Shown here: positions 40,509 through 48,690 of the stretch, in pieces
Numbering within the stretch: position 1 is the first letter of the stretch
How the letters are laid out: each line of letters opens with the position of its first letter
Assembly (NCBI GenBank): GCA_025350595.1
Contig: JANXXP010000133.1
Span: forward strand, 1-48,690
Direction of reading: 5' to 3'
Source: Bacteroidota bacterium
GTDB taxonomy: Bacteria; Bacteroidota; Bacteroidia; Bacteroidales; VadinHA17
Length of the DNA stretch: 48,690 bases
The notes under the pieces: generated by a model
The model's database searches: none
Told to the model about the DNA's origin: nothing
What the model saw: the letters and a program-made list of their open reading frames with translations, nothing else
Made by a program: the position numbers and the translations under genes

Positions 40509-42812
40509 TTATGAACTTTTTTTAGTTTTATCGCTGTTTTCAATAATCTTTATGCAATCTTCTTTCGTAAGTTTCTCAGCGTCTGTTCCTTTGGGAAGTC
40601 TGAAGTTAAGTTTGTCCTTTACAAGATAGGGCCCGTACCTTCCGTTCAGGAGCATAATATCACCAAAATCCCTTATTACTTTCTTTTTATCACTTTCATT
40701 CTTTTCCAGAATGATCTCAATGCCTCTTTCAATGGTTACAAGATATGGATCGTCGACTCCTTTTTTCAGAGAGAAAAACTTGCTTTTATACCTGATATAT
40801 GGGCCAAATTTGCCTATCCCTACAACCATTTCTCCATCTTCGTATTCACCTAAGGAACGGGGCAGCCTGAAAAGATTCAATGCTTCTTCGAGAGTTATTG
40901 TTTCAAGAAGTTGTGATTTGGACAGACTGGCAAACCTTGGTTTTTCTTCATTTCCTGTTTCTCCTATCTGAGCTACAGGTCCGAATCTTCCCATTCTGAC
41001 TGTTACAGGTTCTCCTGTTTCCGGATGATTTCCCAAAAGTCTGATACCTGTTTTTCTTTCTTTTTTCTCAAGAGTATTTGTTACTGTTTTATGGAAAGGC
41101 GTGTAGAATTTTTCAATCATCCCGGTCCATTTCAGATTACCAAGAGCAATCTCATCAAATTGTTCCTCAACTTCAGCAGTAAAATTATAATCAACGATTT
41201 CGGAAAAGTTTTCCATCAGGAAATCATTTACTATCATTCCAATATCCTGAGGGAAGAGTTTTGATTTTTCCTTTCCGGTAATTTCTGTTTTTGTTGTTGA
41301 TGCAACTTTTCCCTTAAGCAGAGTTAAAATCTTAATGGAACGTTTTTCTCCGGGTCTGTCTTCCCGTGATACATACCCGCGGTTCTGAATAGTTGATATG
41401 GTCGGAGCATAAGTTGAAGGACGGCCAATTCCCAATTCTTCAAGTTTTTTTACAAGACTTGCTTCGGTATATCTGGGCAGCGGTGTTGTAAATTTCTGAG
41501 TGGCTGTAATATTATCGTAGTGCAATGGCATCCCTTTTGTTACAGGCGGGATTACATATCTCTCCTCATCTGTGTTTTCCTGATCGGTCGATTCTGCATA
41601 AACCCTTAGAAAACCATCAAATTTAATAACCTCTCCGTTGGCATGGAATGTGACAGGAGAGTTATCCATATCAATAGAAATTGATGTTTTTTCAATTTCA
41701 GCGTCTGACATCTGGGAGGCAACCGTTCTTTTCCAGATTAATTCATATAGTCTTTTTTCATTCTGGCTGCCAGGTGTTGTGGGATTATCAAGATAGGCAG
41801 GACGGATAGCCTCATGAGCTTCCTGTGCACCTTTTGATTTTGTCTGGAACTGGCGTGTTTTTGAGTATTTTTCACCATATTCAGAAACAATCATTTCTTG
41901 TGCTTTTACAAGTGCAAGCTTAGAAAGATTTGTTGAGTCGGTCCTCATATATGTTATTCTTCCGGCTTCATAAAGCTTTTGAGCTACAGCCATAGTCTGA
42001 GCAACAGAAAATCCCAGTTTCCGGTAAGCCTCCTGCTGTAGTGTAGATGTTGTAAACGGAGGTGCCGGGGAACGGGTTCCGGGTTTGATAGTGATACTTC
42101 CTATTTTATATTTTGAATCGTTGCATAATTCAAGGAACTGGGATGCTTCTTTCTCTCCGGGGAAACGTTTTGAGGCTTCTGCTTTTAGGATGGCATCATC
42201 GACTGAATCGGAACCAATCAGGAAAATTGCAGTTACCCTGAAAGCAGACTCAGACTCGAATGAGATTATTTCCCTTTCTCGTTCAACAAGCAGCCTTACT
42301 GCTACTGACTGAACCCTTCCGGCAGAGAGAGAGGGTTGTACTTTTTTCCAGAGAACAGGAGATATTTCAAATCCTACAATCCTGTCGAGAATTCGCCTGG
42401 CCTGCTGTGAATTTACCAGGTTCATATCAACGAGCCGGGGTGTTTCAATTGCATTTGATATTGCCTCTTTCGTAATTTCATGGAAAACTATTCTTTTTGT
42501 TGTAGCCAGATCAAGATTCAAAACACTGGCAAGATGCCAAGCAATAGCTTCTCCTTCGCGGTCCTCATCAGAGGCTATCCATATATTTTTTGAGTCAGCG
42601 GCAGCTTTGCGTAACTCACTTACCACTTTTGCTTTTTCTTTAGGGATCTCATAGTTAGGAGTGAAATTATGCTCAACATCTATCCCCAGATTTTTTTTGG
42701 CCAAATCCCTGATATGGCCAAAGCTAGAGACAACACGGAAATCTTTTCCCAGGAACTTCTCAATGGTTTTAGCCTTTGCAGGCGACTCAACAATTACAAG
42801 ATTTTCGATCAT
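40509..42812 (-). CDS. topA: DNA topoisomerase I
   Basis: MIENLVIVESPAKAKTIEKFLG, ASDEDREGEAIAWHLA, RITYMRTDSTNLS, GIGRPSTYAPTISTIQNRGYV. Confidence 0.97.
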   Translation of the reverse strand: MIENLVIVESPAKAKTIEKFLGKDFRVVSSFGHIRDLAKKNLGIDVEHNFTPNYEIPKEKAKVVSELRKAAADSKNIWIASDEDREGEAIAWHLASVLNLDLATTKRIVFHEITKEAISNAIETPRLVDMNLVNSQQARRILDRIVGFEISPVLWKKVQPSLSAGRVQSVAVRLLVEREREIISFESESAFRVTAIFLIGSDSVDDAILKAEASKRFPGEKEASQFLELCNDSKYKIGSITIKPGTRSPAPPFTTSTLQQEAYRKLGFSVAQTMAVAQKLYEAGRITYMRTDSTNLSKLALVKAQEMIVSEYGEKYSKTRQFQTKSKGAQEAHEAIRPAYLDNPTTPGSQNEKRLYELIWKRTVASQMSDAEIEKTSISIDMDNSPVTFHANGEVIKFDGFLRVYAESTDQENTDEERYVIPPVTKGMPLHYDNITATQKFTTPLPRYTEASLVKKLEELGIGRPSTYAPTISTIQNRGYVSREDRPGEKRSIKILTLLKGKVASTTKTEITGKEKSKLFPQDIGMIVNDFLMENFSEIVDYNFTAEVEEQFDEIALGNLKWTGMIEKFYTPFHKTVTNTLEKKERKTGIRLLGNHPETGEPVTVRMGRFGPVAQIGETGNEEKPRFASLSKSQLLETITLEEALNLFRLPRSLGEYEDGEMVVGIGKFGPYIRYKSKFFSLKKGVDDPYLVTIERGIEIILEKNESDKKKVIRDFGDIMLLNGRYGPYLVKDKLNFRLPKGTDAEKLTKEDCIKIIENSDKTKKSS

Positions 42813-42905
42813 ATCAGCAGATATTTGTTCTTTTTTTCAGGGGACAAAGTAAATCATTTAGGTACCAAACTTCAAAATAAACCGTTAAGATTCTTTATTA
42901 TTTAC

Positions 42906-42913
42906 TATTTTTG
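42906..42913 (+). promoter_or_regulatory. Candidate -7 box (TATTTTTG) of the PBP gene
   Basis: TAnnTTTG match 20 nt before ATG 42933. Confidence 0.4.
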
Positions 42914-42932
42914 GCCCAAACTTCATAAGTAA

Positions 42933-45263
42933 ATGAAAGGCAATTCAAACAACAGAAAATACCTGATCTGGTTCTGGACTTTATTCGTTATTCCATTCGC
43001 GTTAGTAGTTATTTTATTCATTCTTATCTCGAAGGAAAAACTTGGACCAATGCCATCTTTTGCGGAGTTGGAAAACCCTGAATATTACCTTGCAGCACAG
43101 GTTTTTGCGGAAGATGGTCCGCTCCTTGGAAAGATCAGCATTGAAAACCTGACATGGACTGAGTACAAGGATCTTTCTCCTTACTTAACTGAAGCGCTCA
43201 TAGCTACGGAGGATATCAGATATTACAGACATTCAGGTATTGACTTACGTGGACTGGGTCGTGCCGGAATTCGTACAATTCTAATGGGTCAGAGCACCGG
43301 TGGAGGGAGTACAATTACCCAGCAGCTGGCCAAACAACTTTATCCAAGGGACACTGCCAGGACATCAGTGCTGATGAGAAAAATCAAACTTGGAGTATCT
43401 AAGTTCAAGGAATGGCAGACAGCTGTTAAGCTTGAACGATTCTATACCAAGGAAGAAATAATAACAATGTACCTGAATAAGTTCAACTTTAGTTACAATG
43501 CTATTGGTATTAAATCTGCAGCAAAAACATATTTCAACACAACTCCCGATTCACTTAATCTCCAACAGGCTGCTGTCCTTGTTGGAATGTTAAAGGGTTC
43601 TACAATGTACAATCCGGTGCGAAACCCGGAGATCATGCTGAAGAGAAGGAATACCGTAATCTCTCAGATGGAACATTATCGTTATCTGACGCCTGAAGTT
43701 GCCGACTCGATTAAGGCATTGCCCATAGAGGTAGATTTTAAGGTAGAGGATCATAATACAGGACTTGCCACCTATTTGAGGCAGTATATAACCAAGACGA
43801 TGAGAAGGCCGGAACCGGATAGAAGCAAATATGTGAGGCAAGCGTCATATGAGGATGCCTTATGGGAATGGCAGAACAATCCTTTATATGGCTGGTGCAA
43901 AAAGAATAAGAAGCCTGACGGGACAAATTATGATATTTATAAGGATGGGCTGAAAATTTATACTACCATCAATTCACATATGCAGAAATATGCAGAGGAG
44001 GCAGTTGCAGAACACCTTTCAAAAGATGAGCAGCCAAAGTTCGACAGAAGATCAAAAGAATTCAGAAATCCACCTTACTCAAACGATCTTACCCGTAAGG
44101 AAATAGATGAACTAATAATGGCATCTGTAAAACAAAGTTTCAGATATATACTTTTAACTGCAAGACGGGTACCTGAAGATTCAATAATGTTGTCATTCAA
44201 TACTCCTGTTAAAATGAGGGTGTTTTCGTGGAAAGGGGACATTGATACTGTTATGACACCTCTTGATTCAATCTGGTATTATAAGAAATTTATCCGGTCA
44301 GCTTTTATGGTTGAGGATCCCAAGAATGGTTATGTAAAGGCTTATGTAGGGGGTACCGATTTCAGATATTTTCAATATGATGCTGTTACAGATCAAAAAA
44401 AGCAGGTCGGGAGTACAATAAAACCCTTCCTTTATACCATTGCAATGCAAAACGGATATTCTCCGTGTTATGAGGTAGAGGATATTCCAAGATCATTCCC
44501 CTCGGGAGATACTCTGTGGACACCACGAAGTTCAGGCCCTCCGGCGTTTTATGGAAAGATGGTCACACTTGCATGGGGTCTGGCTCAATCGGAGAATTAT
44601 ATTTCGGCATGGCTGATGCAGAGATTTAAGCCATCAGCAGTAGTAGATCTAATGCACAAAATGGGGGTTAGGAGTTTTATCGATCCTGTACCATCAATAT
44701 TTTTGGGGACCTCTGATATAAAACTTGAGGAGATGGTTGGCGCCTATGGTACTTTTGCCAACAGAGGGGTTTATAACAGGCCAATGTATGTTACCCGGAT
44801 TGAGGACAAAAACGGGAATGTAATTTCGAAATTTCCCGGCAGGATTGAAGAAGTGCTGAGTGAAGATCAGGCATATCTAATGCTGCATCTTTTACAGGGC
44901 GTTGTAAGAACCGGGTCGGGCAGACAGCTCAGATTAGATCCTTATAACCTTATGAACCAGATTGGCGGTAAAACAGGAACAACTCAGAACCATTCAAATG
45001 CATGGTTTATGGGAGTAACCCCTCAGCTTGTTGGTGGAGTATGGGCAGGATGGGAGGACCAGTCAATACATTTTGAAACACTCAGGGAAGGACAGGGCGC
45101 CGTAATGGCACTTCCGATATTTGGAATATTCCTTAAAAAAGTATATGCTGATCCTCAGTTTGCGACCATGGAAACAGAAGAGTTTGAACGTCCGGAAAAC
45201 TTCAATATGGAACTCGACTGCGATAAGGTTAAAAGACAAAGTACGAGGAGAGTACGATACTAA
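42933..45263 (+). CDS. Class A penicillin-binding protein (transglycosylase/transpeptidase)
   Basis: ATEDIRYYRHSGIDLRGLGRA, GGSTITQQLAKQLYPRD, GSTIKPFLYTIAMQNG, GGKTGTTQNHSNAWFMG. Confidence 0.95.
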   Translation: MKGNSNNRKYLIWFWTLFVIPFALVVILFILISKEKLGPMPSFAELENPEYYLAAQVFAEDGPLLGKISIENLTWTEYKDLSPYLTEALIATEDIRYYRHSGIDLRGLGRAGIRTILMGQSTGGGSTITQQLAKQLYPRDTARTSVLMRKIKLGVSKFKEWQTAVKLERFYTKEEIITMYLNKFNFSYNAIGIKSAAKTYFNTTPDSLNLQQAAVLVGMLKGSTMYNPVRNPEIMLKRRNTVISQMEHYRYLTPEVADSIKALPIEVDFKVEDHNTGLATYLRQYITKTMRRPEPDRSKYVRQASYEDALWEWQNNPLYGWCKKNKKPDGTNYDIYKDGLKIYTTINSHMQKYAEEAVAEHLSKDEQPKFDRRSKEFRNPPYSNDLTRKEIDELIMASVKQSFRYILLTARRVPEDSIMLSFNTPVKMRVFSWKGDIDTVMTPLDSIWYYKKFIRSAFMVEDPKNGYVKAYVGGTDFRYFQYDAVTDQKKQVGSTIKPFLYTIAMQNGYSPCYEVEDIPRSFPSGDTLWTPRSSGPPAFYGKMVTLAWGLAQSENYISAWLMQRFKPSAVVDLMHKMGVRSFIDPVPSIFLGTSDIKLEEMVGAYGTFANRGVYNRPMYVTRIEDKNGNVISKFPGRIEEVLSEDQAYLMLHLLQGVVRTGSGRQLRLDPYNLMNQIGGKTGTTQNHSNAWFMGVTPQLVGGVWAGWEDQSIHFETLREGQGAVMALPIFGIFLKKVYADPQFATMETEEFERPENFNMELDCDKVKRQSTRRVRY

Positions 45264-45265
45264 AT

Positions 45266-45395
45266 AGACGCACGACTCACGACACAAGGAAGATATAGCA
45301 CTTATTTTGTTACTGCATATTTGGTAGTTGTAATCGATATTGTTAGTTATGAACGGTTTTGCTGTGTGTCCAGCATCGTGTGTCGTTCGTCCTTT
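45266..45395. repeat. Imperfect inverted-repeat intergenic element (family C)
   Basis: GACGCACGACTCACGACACA near the left end, GTGTGTCCAGCATCGTGTGTCGTTCGTCC at the right end. Fills the gap between convergent PBP and radA genes. Confidence 0.4.
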
Positions 45396-46757
45396 TCAGG
45401 CAAACAGCGACCTTACCAGATTCTCAATTTTTGCCACAGGTATCACTTCAATATTTAACCCTTTTGTCAGAACATTTCTGTGATACTTTGAAATGTAGAT
45501 TTTGGTGAATCCCATTTTTGAAGCTTCTCTGATCCGCTGTTCAATTCTTGATACGGGTCTTATTTCGCCCGACAGACCGGTCTCTCCTGAAAAGCAGATT
45601 TCTCTTCCGATCGGGATATCAAGATTGGAAGATAAAACAGAACTTATAATTGCAAGATCAATTGCCGGATCGTTTACTTTTATACCTCCTGCGAGGTTGA
45701 GAAAAACATCTTTAACCCCTAATTTGAATCCGGCTCTTTTTTCAAGTACTGCCAAAAGCATATTTAGTCGTCTGATATCAAAACCAGTTGAACTTCGTTG
45801 TGGTGTTCCATAAACAGCGCTGCTTACAAGAGCCTGTGTCTCAATCAGGAAGGGGCGTAATCCATCAACTGTTGCGGCTATTGAAATTCCACTGAGCGCT
45901 TCTTCATGCTGATTGATAAACATTTCAGAGGGGTTATCAACTTCCCTTAACCCCTTTTCAACCATTTCGAAAATACCTATTTCAGATGTTGAACCAAACC
46001 TGTTTTTAACAGAACGAAGAATCCGGTAGACGTAGTTATTATCTCCTTCAAAATAGAGGACAACATCTACGATATGTTCCAATACTTTGGGACCGGCCAG
46101 AGTGCCATCCTTTGTAATATGACCAATCAGGAACACAGGGATGCCGGTAATTTTAGAATATTTAAGAAGCTGTGCAGCACATTCCCTTACCTGGGAAACA
46201 GACCCGGCAGAAGACTCTAGCATGCCTGTACTCATTGTCTGAATAGAATCAATGATTATCAGCTCTGGTTTAATATTTTCGGCATGAATAAGGATAGCTT
46301 CAAGTTCGGTTTCACTAAGGATGTAACATTTGGGATTAGAATTTTTCATCCTTTGTGCCCTCAGGCTGATCTGTTCTTCACTTTCTTCCCCTGAAACATA
46401 AAGGATATTATTCCCTTTCATGGCCAGTGCAAGCTGAAGTGCCAGGGTCGATTTTCCTACTCCGGGTTCTCCTCCCAGAAGGATGAGAGATCCGCCAACG
46501 ATACCACCTCCGAGTATTCTGTCGAGTTCAGCTATGCCTGTCTTCCGGCGTCCTTTTTCGTCAGCTTTTATGTTGTCGAGGAGTTCAGGTTTTCTTTTTT
46601 CCTGATTAATAATAAAAGAAGCCTGAGGAGATGATGATGGAGCAATTATTTCTTCATGATAAGTGTTCCATTCTTTGCATGACGGGCATCTTCCTATCCA
46701 TTTTGCTGATTCAACACCGCAATTCTGACAAACGAATATTGTTTTGTTTTTTGCCAC
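45396..46757 (-). CDS. radA: DNA repair protein RadA
   Basis: Zinc finger CQNCGVESAKWIGRCPSCKEWNT; GGEPGVGKSTLALQLA; KNRFGSTSEIG. Confidence 0.96.
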   Translation of the reverse strand: MAKNKTIFVCQNCGVESAKWIGRCPSCKEWNTYHEEIIAPSSSPQASFIINQEKRKPELLDNIKADEKGRRKTGIAELDRILGGGIVGGSLILLGGEPGVGKSTLALQLALAMKGNNILYVSGEESEEQISLRAQRMKNSNPKCYILSETELEAILIHAENIKPELIIIDSIQTMSTGMLESSAGSVSQVRECAAQLLKYSKITGIPVFLIGHITKDGTLAGPKVLEHIVDVVLYFEGDNNYVYRILRSVKNRFGSTSEIGIFEMVEKGLREVDNPSEMFINQHEEALSGISIAATVDGLRPFLIETQALVSSAVYGTPQRSSTGFDIRRLNMLLAVLEKRAGFKLGVKDVFLNLAGGIKVNDPAIDLAIISSVLSSNLDIPIGREICFSGETGLSGEIRPVSRIEQRIREASKMGFTKIYISKYHRNVLTKGLNIEVIPVAKIENLVRSLFA

Positions 46758-46782
46758 AATAGTTATTTTACTTGGTGATTCT

Positions 46783-46860
46783 TTGAGTCTTCGTGTCTTT
46801 GTGGCTATGATTTATTTCTTTTTGCCACCAAGGCACCAAGGCACTAAGGTACACTAAGAA
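46783..46860. repeat. MITE-like imperfect inverted repeat with ~9-nt tandem units (family B-like)
   Basis: Left TTCTTTGAGTCTTCGTGTCTTTGTGGC; right GCCACCAAGGCACCAAGGCACTAAGGTACACTAAGAA (reverse complement TTCTTAGTGTACCTTAGTGCCTTGGTGCCTTGGTGGC). Confidence 0.5.
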
Positions 46861-46885
46861 ATTAATAATAAAAAATAAGAAGAGG

Positions 46886-47887
46886 TCAGGGGAGATCGTC
46901 CTTTGGGTGTTTCCTGAAAATAATGAAGAAAGAGATTGCTCCTGTAATTACTACGAAAATCAGTTGCGATTCGTGGGTAAGAGTGGCATAGGCAAAACCA
47001 TCTTCGAGTGGGATTCCTTTAACAATATATAGTCCCTGCTGAATAATATAATGAAATGCTCCTATCCCTCCTGAAACAGGAGCTGACATGCCAAGTCCTC
47101 CAATTACAAGTATAAACAGACTGTCTCTTATTGTCAGAAATGAAGTACTTTCCAGAGAGAATACAACAACCCATGTCATGAGGGCATAATTGAACCAGAT
47201 GAAAACAGTATGGAATACGAATTCCCATTTCCTTTCCATATAAGCGATTGTTTTCAGACCATTAATAACTCCTCTGCCCACATCAAACATTTTTGAGAAA
47301 AACCTGATTTTGCGCAGAGAATGTTTATACCTGACTAAAAGAATGAATGTAACAATAATAACAAGGGAGAGGACAAGCCATATTATCCATGTTCCTCCAA
47401 ACATTTTTTGTATTGGAATCTGGATACTATTTTTAAGAAACATGCCAACCTGGGCTCCGCTTGTAAAGATAAGGATCACCATAAGAATCATAAGGGAAAC
47501 GAAGTCAATTGAACGTTCAACAACAACAGTTCCGATTAACTGATCTACCGGGATCTTTTCTTTTTTACCTAAGGCAACACAACGGGTTATCTCTCCCATT
47601 CTTGGTAATGCAAGATTGGCAAGGTAACCTGTCATCACAGAATAAAATGAGTTTTTCAACGAAGGGTTGTACCCAAGGGGGTGAATAAGTAATATCCATC
47701 TGCGGGAGCGACTGACGAATGCAAAAAAACCAAACAGAACTGACAAAATAAGCCAGTAGTAGTTAGCTCCTCTTAAATCATCTATAAACTTTTTTGTATC
47801 TACCTTCCTGAATGCCAGCCAAAGCAGAAGAATTCCAACAGCAAGGAAAGCCAGAAATTTCAAAGTCTGCAGGATACCTTTTCTCAC
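46886..47887 (-). CDS. Lysylphosphatidylglycerol synthase TM-region / flippase-like integral membrane protein
   Basis: 333 aa multi-TM; LALPRMGEITRCVALGKKEKIPVDQLIGTVVVERSIDF and SAPVSGGIGAFHYIIQQGL motifs. Confidence 0.85.
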   Translation of the reverse strand: MRKGILQTLKFLAFLAVGILLLWLAFRKVDTKKFIDDLRGANYYWLILSVLFGFFAFVSRSRRWILLIHPLGYNPSLKNSFYSVMTGYLANLALPRMGEITRCVALGKKEKIPVDQLIGTVVVERSIDFVSLMILMVILIFTSGAQVGMFLKNSIQIPIQKMFGGTWIIWLVLSLVIIVTFILLVRYKHSLRKIRFFSKMFDVGRGVINGLKTIAYMERKWEFVFHTVFIWFNYALMTWVVVFSLESTSFLTIRDSLFILVIGGLGMSAPVSGGIGAFHYIIQQGLYIVKGIPLEDGFAYATLTHESQLIFVVITGAISFFIIFRKHPKDDLP

Positions 47888-47889
47888 CT

Positions 47890-48240
47890 TCAGATAAGTT
47901 TATTTGTTTTGGTATCGGGGAAAATAATTGTTGGGATGAATGCTTTTGCTTCCCCGAAATCGAGGAGAGCAAAAGACATAATTATAATAACATCACCTAC
48001 CAAAACTTTCCTGGCAGCTGCACCATTAAGACAAATATCTCCGGAACCTCTGATCCCTTTTATAACATAGGTCTCAAGACGCTCTCCGTTATTTAAATTC
48101 AGAACCTGAACCTTCTCATTCTCAATCAAATTTGAAGCATCCATTAAATCCTCATCGATTGTTATACTCCCTACATAATGGAGATTTGCGCCTGTTATGG
48201 TAACTTTATGAATTTTAGATTTGACTACTTCTATAAACAT
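47890..48240 (-). CDS. panD: Aspartate 1-decarboxylase
   Basis: [32 protein letters not shown] with Gly-Ser pyruvoyl cleavage site; [19 protein letters not shown]. Confidence 0.95.
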   Translation of the reverse strand: MFIEVVKSKIHKVTITGANLHYVGSITIDEDLMDASNLIENEKVQVLNLNNGERLETYVIKGIRGSGDICLNGAAARKVLVGDVIIIMSFALLDFGEAKAFIPTIIFPDTKTNKLI

Positions 48241-48293
48241 AGCAATAAATCTTGTTGAAAAAATTACGGTACAAAGGTAATTAACCTTTTGGT

Positions 48294-48689
48294 TCAGACC
48301 AACCCAAATTCAATATTATCTATAAGTCTGATTTTGCCCGCCTGAACAGCTATGCATCCAAAATATCGTTTCCCTGGTTTCATTTCAGCCCTTAAGTTTA
48401 CAGGAATTAGTTCTGTATCGTCCACAATCTCAAAATATTCGACTTTGAATTCCGGAATGATGTTGATGCTTTTTTCGACGAATGATTTTATTGAAGGGAT
48501 GTCATTTTCGGAAATCATTGCAGAGGCAGTTGATATTGTTTTATAAATAATGGGAGCGTGTCTTCTTATTTCCTGATTAAGAAGTGTGTTCCTGCTGCTC
48601 ATTGCCAAACCATCATTCTCCCTGATAATAGGATTTCCTACAACTTTTACTTTCCTTTTTGACAGTCTCACAAGTTCTTTAATAACAGC
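48294..48689 (-). CDS. panC: Pantothenate synthetase, C-terminal part, truncated by the window edge
   Basis: [38 protein letters not shown]...; open reading continues to the window end. Confidence 0.93.
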   Translation of the reverse strand, partial: AVIKELVRLSKRKVKVVGNPIIRENDGLAMSSRNTLLNQEIRRHAPIIYKTISTASAMISENDIPSIKSFVEKSINIIPEFKVEYFEIVDDTELIPVNLRAEMKPGKRYFGCIAVQAGKIRLIDNIEFGLV

Positions 48690-48690
48690 T

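Noticed and set aside
46826-46858. Possible CRISPR-like short repeat array
   Set aside because: Units are ~9 nt, contiguous, degenerate and few; no spacers and no cas genes.
47812-48096. 94-aa plus-strand ORF spanning the flippase/panD junction
   Set aside because: Antisense to two well-supported genes with no motif.

Overview
This 48.7 kb window is Bacteroidota chromosome. The evidence is gliding/type IX secretion genes (gldA, gldKLMN, PorP/SprF-like), several -7-like TAnnTTTG promoter boxes, and lineage-typical envelope proteins. Most of it is housekeeping: a methionine/SAM block (metY-hom-metH-metF, convergent with a homocysteine methyltransferase-like gene and metK), usp-gldA, asnS, rpoN, rbfA, trpS, a four-gene envelope cluster of unknown function, mlaFE, manC, the T9SS core operon, topA, a class A PBP, radA, panD and partial panC. 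No CRISPR array, tRNA, rRNA, prophage or complete transposon was recognised. The strongest unusual signal is the metY leader at about 178-555. It stacks a promoter, a full SAM-I (S-box) aptamer with a 6-bp pseudoknot, a 22-codon Met/Cys-rich short ORF ([22 protein letters not shown]) missed by the ORF track, and a second hairpin before metY. Other candidates are: a shared palindrome TTTGAC-N5-GTCAAA upstream of both usp-gldA and porP-gldKLMN; a family of C/G-rich intergenic palindromes, one copy abutting a truncated DUF559-like nuclease ORF; other MITE-like inverted repeats; and an arginase-fold protein beside the T9SS operon that has lost several expected metal ligands. All product names come from reading protein motifs by eye. 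No database search or folding software was run.
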